Assembly: GCA_945882915.1 (NCBI GenBank)
Contig: CAMCWV010000012.1
Span: 1-61,534 of the forward strand
Reading direction: 5' to 3'
Source of the DNA: Waddlia chondrophila WSU 86-1044
Lineage (GTDB): Bacteria; Chlamydiota; Chlamydiia; Chlamydiales; CAMCWV01
Length of the DNA stretch: 61,534 bases
Below the pieces are notes generated by a model. That model was given only the letters and a program-made list of their open reading frames with translations. It was not told where the DNA came from and made no database searches. Shown piece after piece: positions 55,219 to 61,534 of this stretch (positions are counted from its first letter, which is position 1; each line of letters starts with the position of its first letter). Position numbers and translations under genes: made by a program.

Positions 55219-56173
55219 CGCTCCCGGTAATCCAAGCGGTCATTCGGGCAATGACCCCACCCTCTCTTTTTGGGAACATCTTGACGAGTTGCGAAGCACA
55301 TTTGTTCGTGTTTGTATCATTATTGCGCTAGGAACAGCGCTTTGCCTTTTTTTCTACCAAGGGCTCTTTGCTGTTCTTACCTACCCCTTCCAAAATCTCA
55401 CGCAAAAAGAAGCTACTAGTGGCGCTCTCAGCAATCAAACTCTTATTAAGAAAAGAATCACCAATCAAAGCTCCTTAAATACCCCTTACACCCTTCCGGA
55501 GGGCTCTGGCGCACACCTTCCTCTTAACGAGGGTGTGCAGCAAATAGAAGAGGGCCTCTTCTTGATACCCGTAGGGAGCTGGCTTGACATCGAGACTGTA
55601 GAGGCCCCTCCTGGGCTACTCATCTTAGGTCCTGTTCAAGGATTCACATCAACACTCAAGGTTTGCTGCCTAGCCGGGATGGTAGGGACCTCACCTTTGT
55701 GGCTATTTCTCATCATGAGCTTTATCCGGCCAGCGCTCCAAGAAAATAAAAGGTACTCTATAATCCCGTTTGTGGCCATTTCTGTACTATTGGTAGCTCT
55801 TGGGGTGCTCTTTTCTTATTTTGTTACCATCCCCATCTCAAACAAGTTCCTCTACGCTTTTAACGCCTCAATTGGAACGAATCTCTGGTCTCTTGAGCAT
55901 TACCTTAACTACACGGTATTGCTGATGCTTGCTCACGCCATTGCTTTTGAAGCGTTTGTTATCCTTCTCTTCCTTGCGCACTTTGGGGTGCTTTCCGCAG
56001 AGACGATGGCTAAATTCCGCCGCCATGTCATTGTAGTCATCTTCATTCTGGCCGCACTTTTAACCCCGCCAGACGTGCCCTCCCAAATCATGCTCGCCAT
56101 TCCGATGATGCTCCTTTATGAAGCTGTCATCCTCTACGCCCGCCTCCGCCGCAACTATCAACCCCAAATTTAA
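55196..56173 (+). CDS. tatC: Twin-arginine translocase subunit TatC
   Basis: A 325-aa membrane protein, the Tat receptor for twin-arginine signal peptides. It begins [16 protein letters not shown], the TatC hallmark, and has six membrane segments ending [20 protein letters not shown]. Length is about 65 residues above the usual 250-260 because of a large insert in the first periplasmic loop (residues about 60-140: [18 protein letters not shown] and on). The start is GTG 55196 or ATG 55199. Confidence 0.93.
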   Translation: MMNPPTVDAPGNPSGHSGNDPTLSFWEHLDELRSTFVRVCIIIALGTALCLFFYQGLFAVLTYPFQNLTQKEATSGALSNQTLIKKRITNQSSLNTPYTLPEGSGAHLPLNEGVQQIEEGLFLIPVGSWLDIETVEAPPGLLILGPVQGFTSTLKVCCLAGMVGTSPLWLFLIMSFIRPALQENKRYSIIPFVAISVLLVALGVLFSYFVTIPISNKFLYAFNASIGTNLWSLEHYLNYTVLLMLAHAIAFEAFVILLFLAHFGVLSAETMAKFRRHVIVVIFILAALLTPPDVPSQIMLAIPMMLLYEAVILYARLRRNYQPQI

Positions 56174-56176
56174 AAG

Positions 56177-56484
56177 AAAGCAGCGCAAAGATTTCCGAAC
56201 TATTAAGGAGCTTCGCGTGCTCGCTCCTTAATTAATGTATTAGCTGGAATGGCGCGCGTGAAAAAGGGGGCGGGAGGGTTTGGATTTGCGGCATCCTTTC
56301 TTTTGACATACCTGAACAGGTAGGCGAAAGAAAGCAGCGCAAAGATTCCCGAATTATTAAGGAGCTTCGCGTGCTCGCTCCTTAATTAATGTATTAGCTG
56401 GAATGGCGCGCGTGAAAAAGGGGGCGGGAGGGTTTGGATTTGCGGCATCCTTTCTTTTGACATACCTGAACAGGTAGGCGAAAG
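56177..56484. repeat. Direct tandem duplication of a 154-bp unit
   Basis: Positions 56177-56330 and 56331-56484 are nearly identical (GAAAGCAGCGCAAAGATT..., AAGGAGCTTCGCGTGCTCGC, ...CATACCTGAACAGGTAGG). Only a few bases differ (ATTTCCGAACTATT against ATTCCCGAATTATT). They lie between convergent tatC and fliE. Confidence 0.92.
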
Positions 56485-56524
56485 AAAGGATGCCGCAAAG
56501 ACAAGCCCTCCCGCTCCCCTTTTT
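56415..56524. terminator. Large bidirectional terminator hairpin
   Basis: The arm 56415-56457 (AAAAAGGGGGCGGGAGGG... to GCATCCTTTCTTT) pairs with 56480-56524 (AAAGAAAGGATGCCGC...CCCTTTTT). Both strands end with a T-tract. It stops tatC and the flgBC-fliE operon. The last arm abuts the fliE stop. Confidence 0.75.
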
Positions 56525-56878
56525 CTAGACTTGCATGTGGAGTACTTCAGAATATGCTGAAACGAGTTTGCTGCGAATTTCCATCATGAGATCGAAGGCG
56601 GTTTGGGCTTGATCCATGGCTAGAGTGACTTCGTGGAGGTTGTCTGTTTCTCCGGCGACTAGTCTTTGAACTTGGGCATCGGCGTCATTTTTGAGGGTAT
56701 TAACATCGCCGAAGTAATTGGCGAGGACGTTTTTGAAGGTGTGTGCTTCTTCTAGGCGAGGGACATCGTCAGGATAGGGGACATGGATTTGGAGGTCAGC
56801 ATCTTTAACATAGAGGCTGGGCTTCATTTTCGTGCTGTAGTTAGGAAGAACTTCTCCTAGTGACTCGATGTCTGGCAT
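56525..56878 (-). CDS. fliE: Flagellar hook-basal body protein FliE
   Basis: A 117-aa adaptor between the MS ring and the proximal rod. The C-terminus HEVTLAMDQAQTAFDLMMEI and RSKLVSAYSEVLHMQV matches FliE (canonical HEVMIALQKADLAFQLM and VRNKLVDAYQEIMRMQV, from memory). TFKNVLANYFGDVNTLKNDA matches the N-terminal half. GGAG lies 6 nt before ATG. It follows flgC by 20 nt. Confidence 0.9.
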   Translation of the reverse strand: MPDIESLGEVLPNYSTKMKPSLYVKDADLQIHVPYPDDVPRLEEAHTFKNVLANYFGDVNTLKNDADAQVQRLVAGETDNLHEVTLAMDQAQTAFDLMMEIRSKLVSAYSEVLHMQV

Positions 56879-56898
56879 ACAATACTCCTATTTACTCT

Positions 56899-57372
56899 CT
56901 ATGAACTTCTGCCTATTGCTAGAGCGCCTTGCATCATTTTGCTGTCTACACCTATGACTGTCAGATTTGCTTCATAAGAGGCTGAAGCTATTTTTAAGTC
57001 TGCCATTTCTTGGGCAAGATTTACCCCCGGATAATAAACGTATCCTGCATCTGCCGTTCCAGGGAGGCGTGCAGCCGGGTTTGTTGGGTCGTATACCTTC
57101 TTAACGCTCTCCTTTAAAAGCGCAATCTGATCGACCTTTACCCCATTAAGCACATCTTTATTCACCTTATTCTCTCTAAATTTTTCTGACAAGACTTTGG
57201 CAAATACTGGCACTTCCCTAGCATAAGGGATATAATTGCCGCTGGCGTCTTTAATGCCGGTGTCTACCGTATTCATATTAGAGATGTTGTTCGACAAGAC
57301 ATTCATCCAAACGCGACCTGCGCGGAGTCCTGAAGCTGCAACTAAAGAGGTGCGAAACATGTCATTAATCAT
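56899..57372 (-). CDS. flgC: Flagellar basal-body rod protein FlgC
   Basis: A 157-aa proximal rod protein. The N-terminus SLVAASGLRAGRVWMNVLSN (with NNISNMNT) and the C-terminus YPGVNLAQEMADLKIASASY then EANLTVI are the conserved rod helices. I start at ATG 57372, 1 nt after the flgB stop. The longer ORF (to 57444) runs into flgB. Confidence 0.93.
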   Translation of the reverse strand: MINDMFRTSLVAASGLRAGRVWMNVLSNNISNMNTVDTGIKDASGNYIPYAREVPVFAKVLSEKFRENKVNKDVLNGVKVDQIALLKESVKKVYDPTNPAARLPGTADAGYVYYPGVNLAQEMADLKIASASYEANLTVIGVDSKMMQGALAIGRSS

Positions 57373-57373
57373 A

Positions 57374-57745
57374 TTAGCGTGTTCCTCTGATAGCGTTTCT
57401 GAGATTTGTTGTCTGTCTTGAGTAGAGCTGGGCGTAAATATCATATAAGGCTGAGCTCTGCTTCATATTTAACATCTCAAGGTCAATGTCTACATTGTTG
57501 CCGTTGTTTCTTACAGCTGTCGTATTAGGCATTGCGACGTGACCTTGAATTGCCTGGTAGTCTTCGCTTGCCCCTAAACTCATTGCTTGGCGCAAAGAAG
57601 ATTCAAAATCAAAAGAGCGCCTGCGATAGTGAGGGGTATTAACGTTTGCGATGTTTTGAGAGTTTACTCGTATGCTGGCGGCTTCCATGTCTAGCATCTT
57701 AGCTAAGAGAGTGAAGTTTTTGTTTCCTAGTTTTTCAATGAGCAT
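57374..57745 (-). CDS. flgB: Flagellar basal-body rod protein FlgB
   Basis: A 123-aa proximal rod protein with NSQNIANVNTPHYRRRSFDF (residues about 29-48) and the C-terminal DIYAQLYSRQTTNLRNAIRG helix. The family motif is A-N-x-(N/D)-TPxY. GGAGG lies 8 nt before ATG 57745, so I prefer it to GTG 57754. It is the first gene of flgB-flgC-fliE. Confidence 0.93.
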   Translation of the reverse strand: MLIEKLGNKNFTLLAKMLDMEAASIRVNSQNIANVNTPHYRRRSFDFESSLRQAMSLGASEDYQAIQGHVAMPNTTAVRNNGNNVDIDLEMLNMKQSSALYDIYAQLYSRQTTNLRNAIRGTR

Positions 57746-57818
57746 TTTAGTCACCTCCGAAGCTGTGCATTTGAATCACAGTTCAACTAAGCAAAGGCCG
57801 TGCCAAAGAAATAAAATC

Positions 57819-58562
57819 TTAACAGAGAGGCTCTAAACCAATACCCCAGTTGATAGGGGGTTTTCCTAGCCTCTGGAGGACTTCGTTCGCTTTAGAGAAG
57901 TGCCGGCAGCCAAAAAAGCCGGTGCGGGCTGAGTAGGGGCATGGGTGCGCCGCTGTTAAAACAAAATGACGAGAAGCTTCTTTACTAGGGAGGACTCTGC
58001 CTATTTTTTCCTGCGCTAACTTCCCCCAAAGAAGGAAAATCACCGGATCATCACGTAAAGCTAGCCGAGCAATGACGGCGTCGGTAAATTGTTCCCACCC
58101 ATTACCACTATGAGAGCGCGGAGAAGCCTTTCTTACGGTCAAGGCTGAATTAAGTAACAAAACGCCTTGCTTTGCCCAAGATATTAAGCATCCATGCGCT
58201 GGCGGAGAAATGTCGAGGTCTGTCTTAAGTTCTTTGAAGATGTTTTTTAGAGATGGAGGGGGCTTTATACCCCGAGATACGCTAAAGCACATCCCATTAG
58301 CCTGCCCAGGGCCGTGGTAGGGATCTTGCCCTACAAGAACCACTTTAACATCAGGAAATGGCGTTTGAGAAAACGCGCTAAACACCAAAGGCTCTGGTGG
58401 ATACACCGGAGATCCCCCAGCAAGCTCTTGGGCGCGCTCCTCTGAAAGAAACGCTGCAAGCTGCAATAAGTAGGGCTTCGAAAGCTCTTCTTTAAGAGCG
58501 GCCTGCCAACTCGCCTCAAGAGCAAAAGCCTCAGCTTTTTCAATGCATGTATTGTTACTCAA
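57819..58562 (-). CDS. ung: Uracil-DNA glycosylase
   Basis: Removes uracil from DNA. The 247-aa protein has VVLVGQDPYHGPGQANGMCF (catalytic Asp and Tyr), VLLLNSALTVR, and the late AAHPCPYSARTGFFGC, the His loop where HPSPLSA is usual (P-C-P-Y here). ung next to the uvrD-type gene region agrees with chlamydial synteny. Confidence 0.94.
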   Translation of the reverse strand: MSNNTCIEKAEAFALEASWQAALKEELSKPYLLQLAAFLSEERAQELAGGSPVYPPEPLVFSAFSQTPFPDVKVVLVGQDPYHGPGQANGMCFSVSRGIKPPPSLKNIFKELKTDLDISPPAHGCLISWAKQGVLLLNSALTVRKASPRSHSGNGWEQFTDAVIARLALRDDPVIFLLWGKLAQEKIGRVLPSKEASRHFVLTAAHPCPYSARTGFFGCRHFSKANEVLQRLGKPPINWGIGLEPLC

Positions 58563-58609
58563 GGCTTATAGGAGGGAAAAAGAAGCTGTTAAGGGACTTT
58601 AAAAAAGAA

Positions 58610-58682
58610 TCTGGGTGATAGGATTCGAACCTACGACCCCTTGCACCCCATGCAAGTACGCTACCAGCTGCGCTACACCCAG
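58610..58682 (-). tRNA. tRNA-Pro (anticodon GGG)
   Basis: The acceptor CTGGGTG pairs with CACCCAG. The D-arm is GCGC/GCGT-like, the anticodon stem CTTGC/GCAAG has loop ATGGGGT with anticodon GGG, and the T-arm is GTAGG-TTCGAAT-CCTAT with discriminator A58610. It lies between ung and the small conserved protein. Confidence 0.93.
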
Positions 58683-58694
58683 ATATAAAAAGAC

Positions 58695-58949
58695 TTAAAG
58701 AACAGCAATGCCCTCGTATGTGAATTCAGACTTCTGAAATTCACGTACACCGATGCGTGCGCATTCTTCGATGATTTTTTCAAGAGGATCGCCTGCGTGC
58801 ACTTCTGCAGCTGCGAGGTCTACAGCGATAGAGGCTGTGAAATGAGCCCCATTGCGCATCCCCTTCACCTTAAAGTTGGCGATAATCCCCTCTTTCTTTT
58901 TGGAGATGTTCTTAAAACGAACTAGGTTGTTTTCGGCAAGATCTACCAT
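58695..58949 (-). CDS. Small conserved chlamydial protein (CT606.1-like)
   Basis: An 84-aa protein of unknown function. The sequence NISKKKEGIIANFKVKGMRN, then AHFTASIAVDLAAAEVHAGD has a beta-strand pattern with ASIAVDLAAAEV at the centre and EKIIEECARIGVREF near the end. I start at ATG 58949, with AAGGGG 7 nt before, and not at 58976. It neighbours ung as CT606.1 does in C. trachomatis (from memory). Confidence 0.7.
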   Translation of the reverse strand: MVDLAENNLVRFKNISKKKEGIIANFKVKGMRNGAHFTASIAVDLAAAEVHAGDPLEKIIEECARIGVREFQKSEFTYEGIAVL

Positions 58950-59020
58950 ATAATTTACCCCTTGAAAGGAAGTCATTCTATGTTGCCTTTTTCTTTATCG
59001 TCAACGGAAACCACTTTCTA

Positions 59021-59039
59021 GCAGCTACGAGCAGTATAT
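59021..59039. repeat. Family A right-end fragment
   Basis: GCAGCTACGAGCAGTATAT matches the right terminal arm with one change (GAGCAG). The rest of the element is missing. Confidence 0.55.
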
Positions 59040-59076
59040 CTCGCACCTTTTCTCTGTGTTATCTTGTGTTTCTAAC

Positions 59077-59087
59077 GGGGGGGGGGG
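59077..59087. repeat. Homopolymer of 11 Gs
   Basis: An 11-nt G run lies 138 bp upstream of the CT606.1-like start and 230 bp upstream of the beta-helix gene. Such runs are slippage-prone and phase-vary pmp genes in Chlamydia. Confidence 0.85.
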
Positions 59088-59317
59088 CGGAAGGGTGTGG
59101 ATAGAATGTTCACAGCCCTAGCAAACAATTGTTAACAGATATGTGGACAACTCTTGGTCGCAAAAATTTTGTCAGCAACTGGTCGGTTTCCAACACTCCA
59201 CAAACAAATTGTGAACGAAAATTTCTTTAGAGTAACATGCACCCTTATCAACATTCCCACACCCTCTGAAGATGAAGAAGAGTATAAATATACCTCAATA
59301 TTCAATACTTAGAGATT

Positions 59318-60091
59318 GTGGAATCTTTTGAATTTTGCTTTTATGCAAATGACCTGTCCTCTAGAATATTTTTTGCAAAGAACCACGGCCTAATGATGTC
59401 TGAGTTGTCACCACTCTCTCTTTTTGATTTATCTAACTATCAACACGCCTCTCTTTTTAAACAGTGTGATTTTGCATGGCGAGCCCTTTCCCACATCATT
59501 CCCTATTTAAGAAACTCTCCGTTAGGTGTAATTGAAGGAGAGGTCAGCCCTGGTGCCTATTTAATAAATCCAGAGCTCATCTCTATTGGTGAGGGAACGA
59601 TCGTTGAACCTGGGGCCTATATTAAAGGTCCTTGCGTTATCGGCAAAAATTGCACGATTAGACATGGTGCCTATGTACGCGGCGATGTCATCACCGGCAA
59701 CAACTGCGTTATTGGACACGATACAGAAATTAAACATTCGATTTTACTAGATGGCGCCCAAGCGGCTCATTTTGCTTACGTTGGCGATAGCATCTTAGGC
59801 AACCGTGTAAATTTGGGGGCCGGAACCAAATGTGCCAACCTCAAATTAGACCACAAAAGCATAGAGATCCGTCTTGGAGCTGGCAACAGAATTGATACAG
59901 GCCTTCGAAAGTTTGGCGCCATGCTTGGCGACGACGTTCAGCTGGGCTGTAATAGCGTGACCAATCCTGGAACGGTTATGGGTAAAGGGTCCTGTTGTTA
60001 TCCTTGCGTGAATGTTGGCGGAGTGATTCCCGCTTATCACGTTGTTAAATTAGAGTCGTCGACAAGAATCTCGTCATTAAGGAAATTATGA
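59318..60091 (+). CDS. Left-handed beta-helix (GlmU C-terminal-like) protein
   Basis: A 257-aa protein with hexapeptide repeats of the left-handed beta-helix (ISIGEGTIVEPGAYIKGPCV; IGKNCTIRHGAYVRGDVITG; NNCVIGHDTEIKHSILLDGA) and, later, GNRIDTGLRKFGAMLGDDVQ. This is the acetyltransferase fold of GlmU, but the N-terminal pyrophosphorylase half is absent. It matches CT629 of C. trachomatis (from memory). The start is GTG 59318 or ATG 59393. It overlaps the polyprenyl synthase gene by 4 nt. Confidence 0.82.
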   Translation: MESFEFCFYANDLSSRIFFAKNHGLMMSELSPLSLFDLSNYQHASLFKQCDFAWRALSHIIPYLRNSPLGVIEGEVSPGAYLINPELISIGEGTIVEPGAYIKGPCVIGKNCTIRHGAYVRGDVITGNNCVIGHDTEIKHSILLDGAQAAHFAYVGDSILGNRVNLGAGTKCANLKLDHKSIEIRLGAGNRIDTGLRKFGAMLGDDVQLGCNSVTNPGTVMGKGSCCYPCVNVGGVIPAYHVVKLESSTRISSLRKL

Positions 60092-61029
60092 AACCTCCTA
60101 TTGATAAAACAGTTTGCGACAACAACGAGCCTTCCATTCAAGAATATGAAGATCTAAGCGAGATTTTGCTTCGGTATAAAAGGGAAGTTGATTTGAAGGT
60201 CGCGGCTTATTTGACAAGCTTTGGCAAGAAGACTGCGCTTCGCGATGCTTGTGAATATGCTCTTATGAATGGGGGAAAACGGTTTCGCCCGGCTATTGTT
60301 TTGATGATCGCTCGTTCGCTAGGTAAAGGGCAAGACGCCTCTCACGCAGCACTCGCTGTAGAGTTTGCACACACCGCTTCTCTCATTGCAGATGACCTTC
60401 CCTGCATGGACAATGACGACATGCGCCGGAATAAACCGTCGCTCCATAGAGTCTATGGTGAGTCTGTGGCACTCTTGGCAAGCTATGCTTTAGTTTCTGC
60501 AGGATATGCCTGTATTCATAAAAACGCTGAAGTCCTCAGAGAGATGCCTGGTTTTTCTGCGGCAAAGAGTTATGAAATTTGCAGCATAGCCCTAGAAAAC
60601 TCGACATATAACACGGGAATCCTCGGGACTGTTGGCGGGCAGTTTTTGGACATGTACCCCCCTAATCAACACCTTGAAACTTTAGAAGAGGTGGTAGAAA
60701 AGAAGACCGTCACCCTGTTTGAGATGGCCTTTGCTTTTGGATGGCTGTTTGGCGGCGGAGATATTACTTTGATGCCCACGGTGAAAAAAGCCGCAAAACA
60801 CTTTGGAATGGCCTTTCAAATCGTTGATGACATTCAAGATGCCAAGCAAGACAGGCGGGGTGAGCGGGAGATTAATTTTATTATTGCCCTTGGCTCTGCA
60901 AAAGCAATGGTCCGTTTTAATGCTGAAATTGCAGCGCTTAGAGTTTCTTTAAGAGAGCTTGCTTTAGATTCTTCTCCAATTGAAGAGTTCATCAGCGCCC
61001 TCGTCAGAGAAGCCGAAAAAAGAAGCTAA
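60088..61029 (+). CDS. ispA: Polyprenyl (farnesyl/geranylgeranyl) diphosphate synthase
   Basis: A 313-aa trans-prenyltransferase that joins IPP to allylic diphosphates. The first Asp-rich motif is ADDLPCMDNDDMRRNKP (residues about 105-121, DDxx(xx)D form), and the second is FQIVDDIQDAKQD (DDxxD). GGKRFRPAIV is also family-typical. Chain length cannot be read with certainty. It starts with ATGA overlap after the beta-helix gene. Confidence 0.93.
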   Translation: MKPPIDKTVCDNNEPSIQEYEDLSEILLRYKREVDLKVAAYLTSFGKKTALRDACEYALMNGGKRFRPAIVLMIARSLGKGQDASHAALAVEFAHTASLIADDLPCMDNDDMRRNKPSLHRVYGESVALLASYALVSAGYACIHKNAEVLREMPGFSAAKSYEICSIALENSTYNTGILGTVGGQFLDMYPPNQHLETLEEVVEKKTVTLFEMAFAFGWLFGGGDITLMPTVKKAAKHFGMAFQIVDDIQDAKQDRRGEREINFIIALGSAKAMVRFNAEIAALRVSLRELALDSSPIEEFISALVREAEKRS

Positions 61030-61092
61030 ACAGAAATCATAATTTTAATCGACTACACCAAAGCGTTCGCGAGTTTATTTTAAAATAAAAAA

Positions 61093-61118
61093 GGCCCAAG
61101 GAAGCGTTTCCCCGGGCC
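61093..61118. terminator. Bidirectional terminator between ispA and recA
   Basis: GGCCCAAGG-AAGCGTTT-CCCCGGGCC forms a stem, with a run of As on the left (Ts on the minus strand, for recA). The plus-strand T-tract is weaker. Confidence 0.75.
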
Positions 61119-61161
61119 TTGTTATTTGCCTTTGTTGCTTTCGCGCTAAGACGCGGAGCGC

Positions 61162-61534
61162 CTATGCGTCGGCGAGCTCTTCGACAGAGCTTTCGCTTTC
61201 TGCGCATGCAGCAGCGGGCGGTGCTACTGCCATTATCGCGCATTTCTCAAGCACTTGCTTTTCAATTTCAGCAAGAAGCTTGGGGTTTTTCTTGAGTTCT
61301 TCCCGTACAGCTTCACGTCCTTGACCAAGACGGTTGCCGTTGTAGCTAAACCAGGCTCCTTTTTTCTCGATGATGTTGTGCTCTACAGCAATATCGATAA
61401 CAGACCCTGCCTGAGAGATCCCTTCGTTGAAGAGAATATCAAATTCTGCAACGCGGAAAGGGGGGGCTAGTTTGTTTTTCGCAACTTTTACTTTAACGCG
61501 GTTACCGGCTTCTTGGCCGTCTGGACCTTTGATG
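61162..61534 (-). CDS. recA: RecA recombinase, C-terminal part (runs off the window)
   Basis: The last ~124 codons of Rec[41 protein letters not shown], then [20 protein letters not shown], ending in an acidic tail [14 protein letters not shown] ([10 protein letters not shown]). RecA catalyses strand exchange after RecBCD processing. The 5' two-thirds are beyond 61534. The acidic tail regulates DNA binding in other RecAs. Confidence 0.93.
   Translation of the reverse strand, partial: IKGPDGQEAGNRVKVKVAKNKLAPPFRVAEFDILFNEGISQAGSVIDIAVEHNIIEKKGAWFSYNGNRLGQGREAVREELKKNPKLLAEIEKQVLEKCAIMAVAPPAAACAESESSVEELADA

Larger units (their letters stand above)
58977..59317. other. Intergenic region with poly-G tract and DnaA-box-like 9-mers
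   Basis: No gene. It holds a family A right end (59021-59039), 11 consecutive Gs (59077-59087), and sites one or two mismatches from a DnaA box: TGTGGATAG (59096-59104), TGTGGACAA (59142-59150) and TTATCAACA (59245-59253). The region separates two divergent genes, so it must carry at least two promoters. Confidence 0.6.

Overview
The window is a chromosomal segment of a member of the phylum Chlamydiota, outside the pathogenic Chlamydiaceae and probably an environmental or marine lineage. The evidence is its gene content and order: a sigma-66-type RpoD, a chromosomal thrS-parA-pGP6-D trio, recC facing a YgeD/LplT-like transporter, a chlamydia/plant-type IspG with a large insert, ung next to a small CT606.1-like protein, and the gpsA / UDP-sugar pyrophosphorylase / flagellar-type ATPase / FliF run that corresponds to CT714-CT719 of C. 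trachomatis. CT numbers are recalled from memory and were not checked.

Layout: 1-3.2 kb holds tRNA-Ala, dinG and repeat debris. 3.2-16.3 kb holds rpoD, a CoiA-like gene, a membrane PAS protein, a mutarotase-like gene, an RluA-family pseudouridine synthase, rpsT with an unusual tail, a graveyard of mobile-element remnants (10.6-11.76 kb), a UvrD/Rep helicase, an FmdB-type protein and groES-groEL. 16.5-22.9 kb is metabolic: ispG, NAD(P)H-hydrate repair, gpsA and a UDP-sugar pyrophosphorylase. 23.1-29.6 kb is a flagellar base locus on the minus strand (fliF, fliG, fliH, fliI, fliJ and a MotE-like gene). 29.8-32.2 kb is an 819-aa protein of unknown function. 32.4-43.3 kb is recC-recB-recD plus the divergent transporter. 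43.3-44.3 kb is another graveyard. 44.3-48.8 kb has an outer-membrane beta-barrel protein and a 974-aa unknown. 49-54.1 kb is thrS-parA-pGP6-D-like and a heptose-type kinase/nucleotidyltransferase. 55-56.2 kb is tatA-tatC. 56.5-57.7 kb is flgB-flgC-fliE. The end holds ung, tRNA-Pro, a left-handed beta-helix protein, a polyprenyl diphosphate synthase and the 3' end of recA.

Two things stand out. First, there is a set of true flagellar genes: FliG with its C-terminal torque domain, FliF with a FliG-binding tail, FliE, FlgB, FlgC and a MotE-like protein. They sit partly inside the synteny block that in Chlamydiaceae holds only a reduced FliF/FliI remnant, which points to a flagellar basal body. 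Filament, export-gate and stator genes are not in this window.

Second, a family of palindromic, MITE-like elements with about 35-bp inverted ends occurs at more than 15 sites, mostly between genes of the same operon. The element ends read as AGGAG followed by TATAT, so they act as ready-made ribosome-binding sites. The start codons of the PAS protein, gpsA and fliG abut them and that of fliI lies 2 nt away. One element also supplies the last 17 codons and the stop of the mutarotase-like gene. A second inverted-repeat family, with 20-bp perfect ends, is interleaved with the first.
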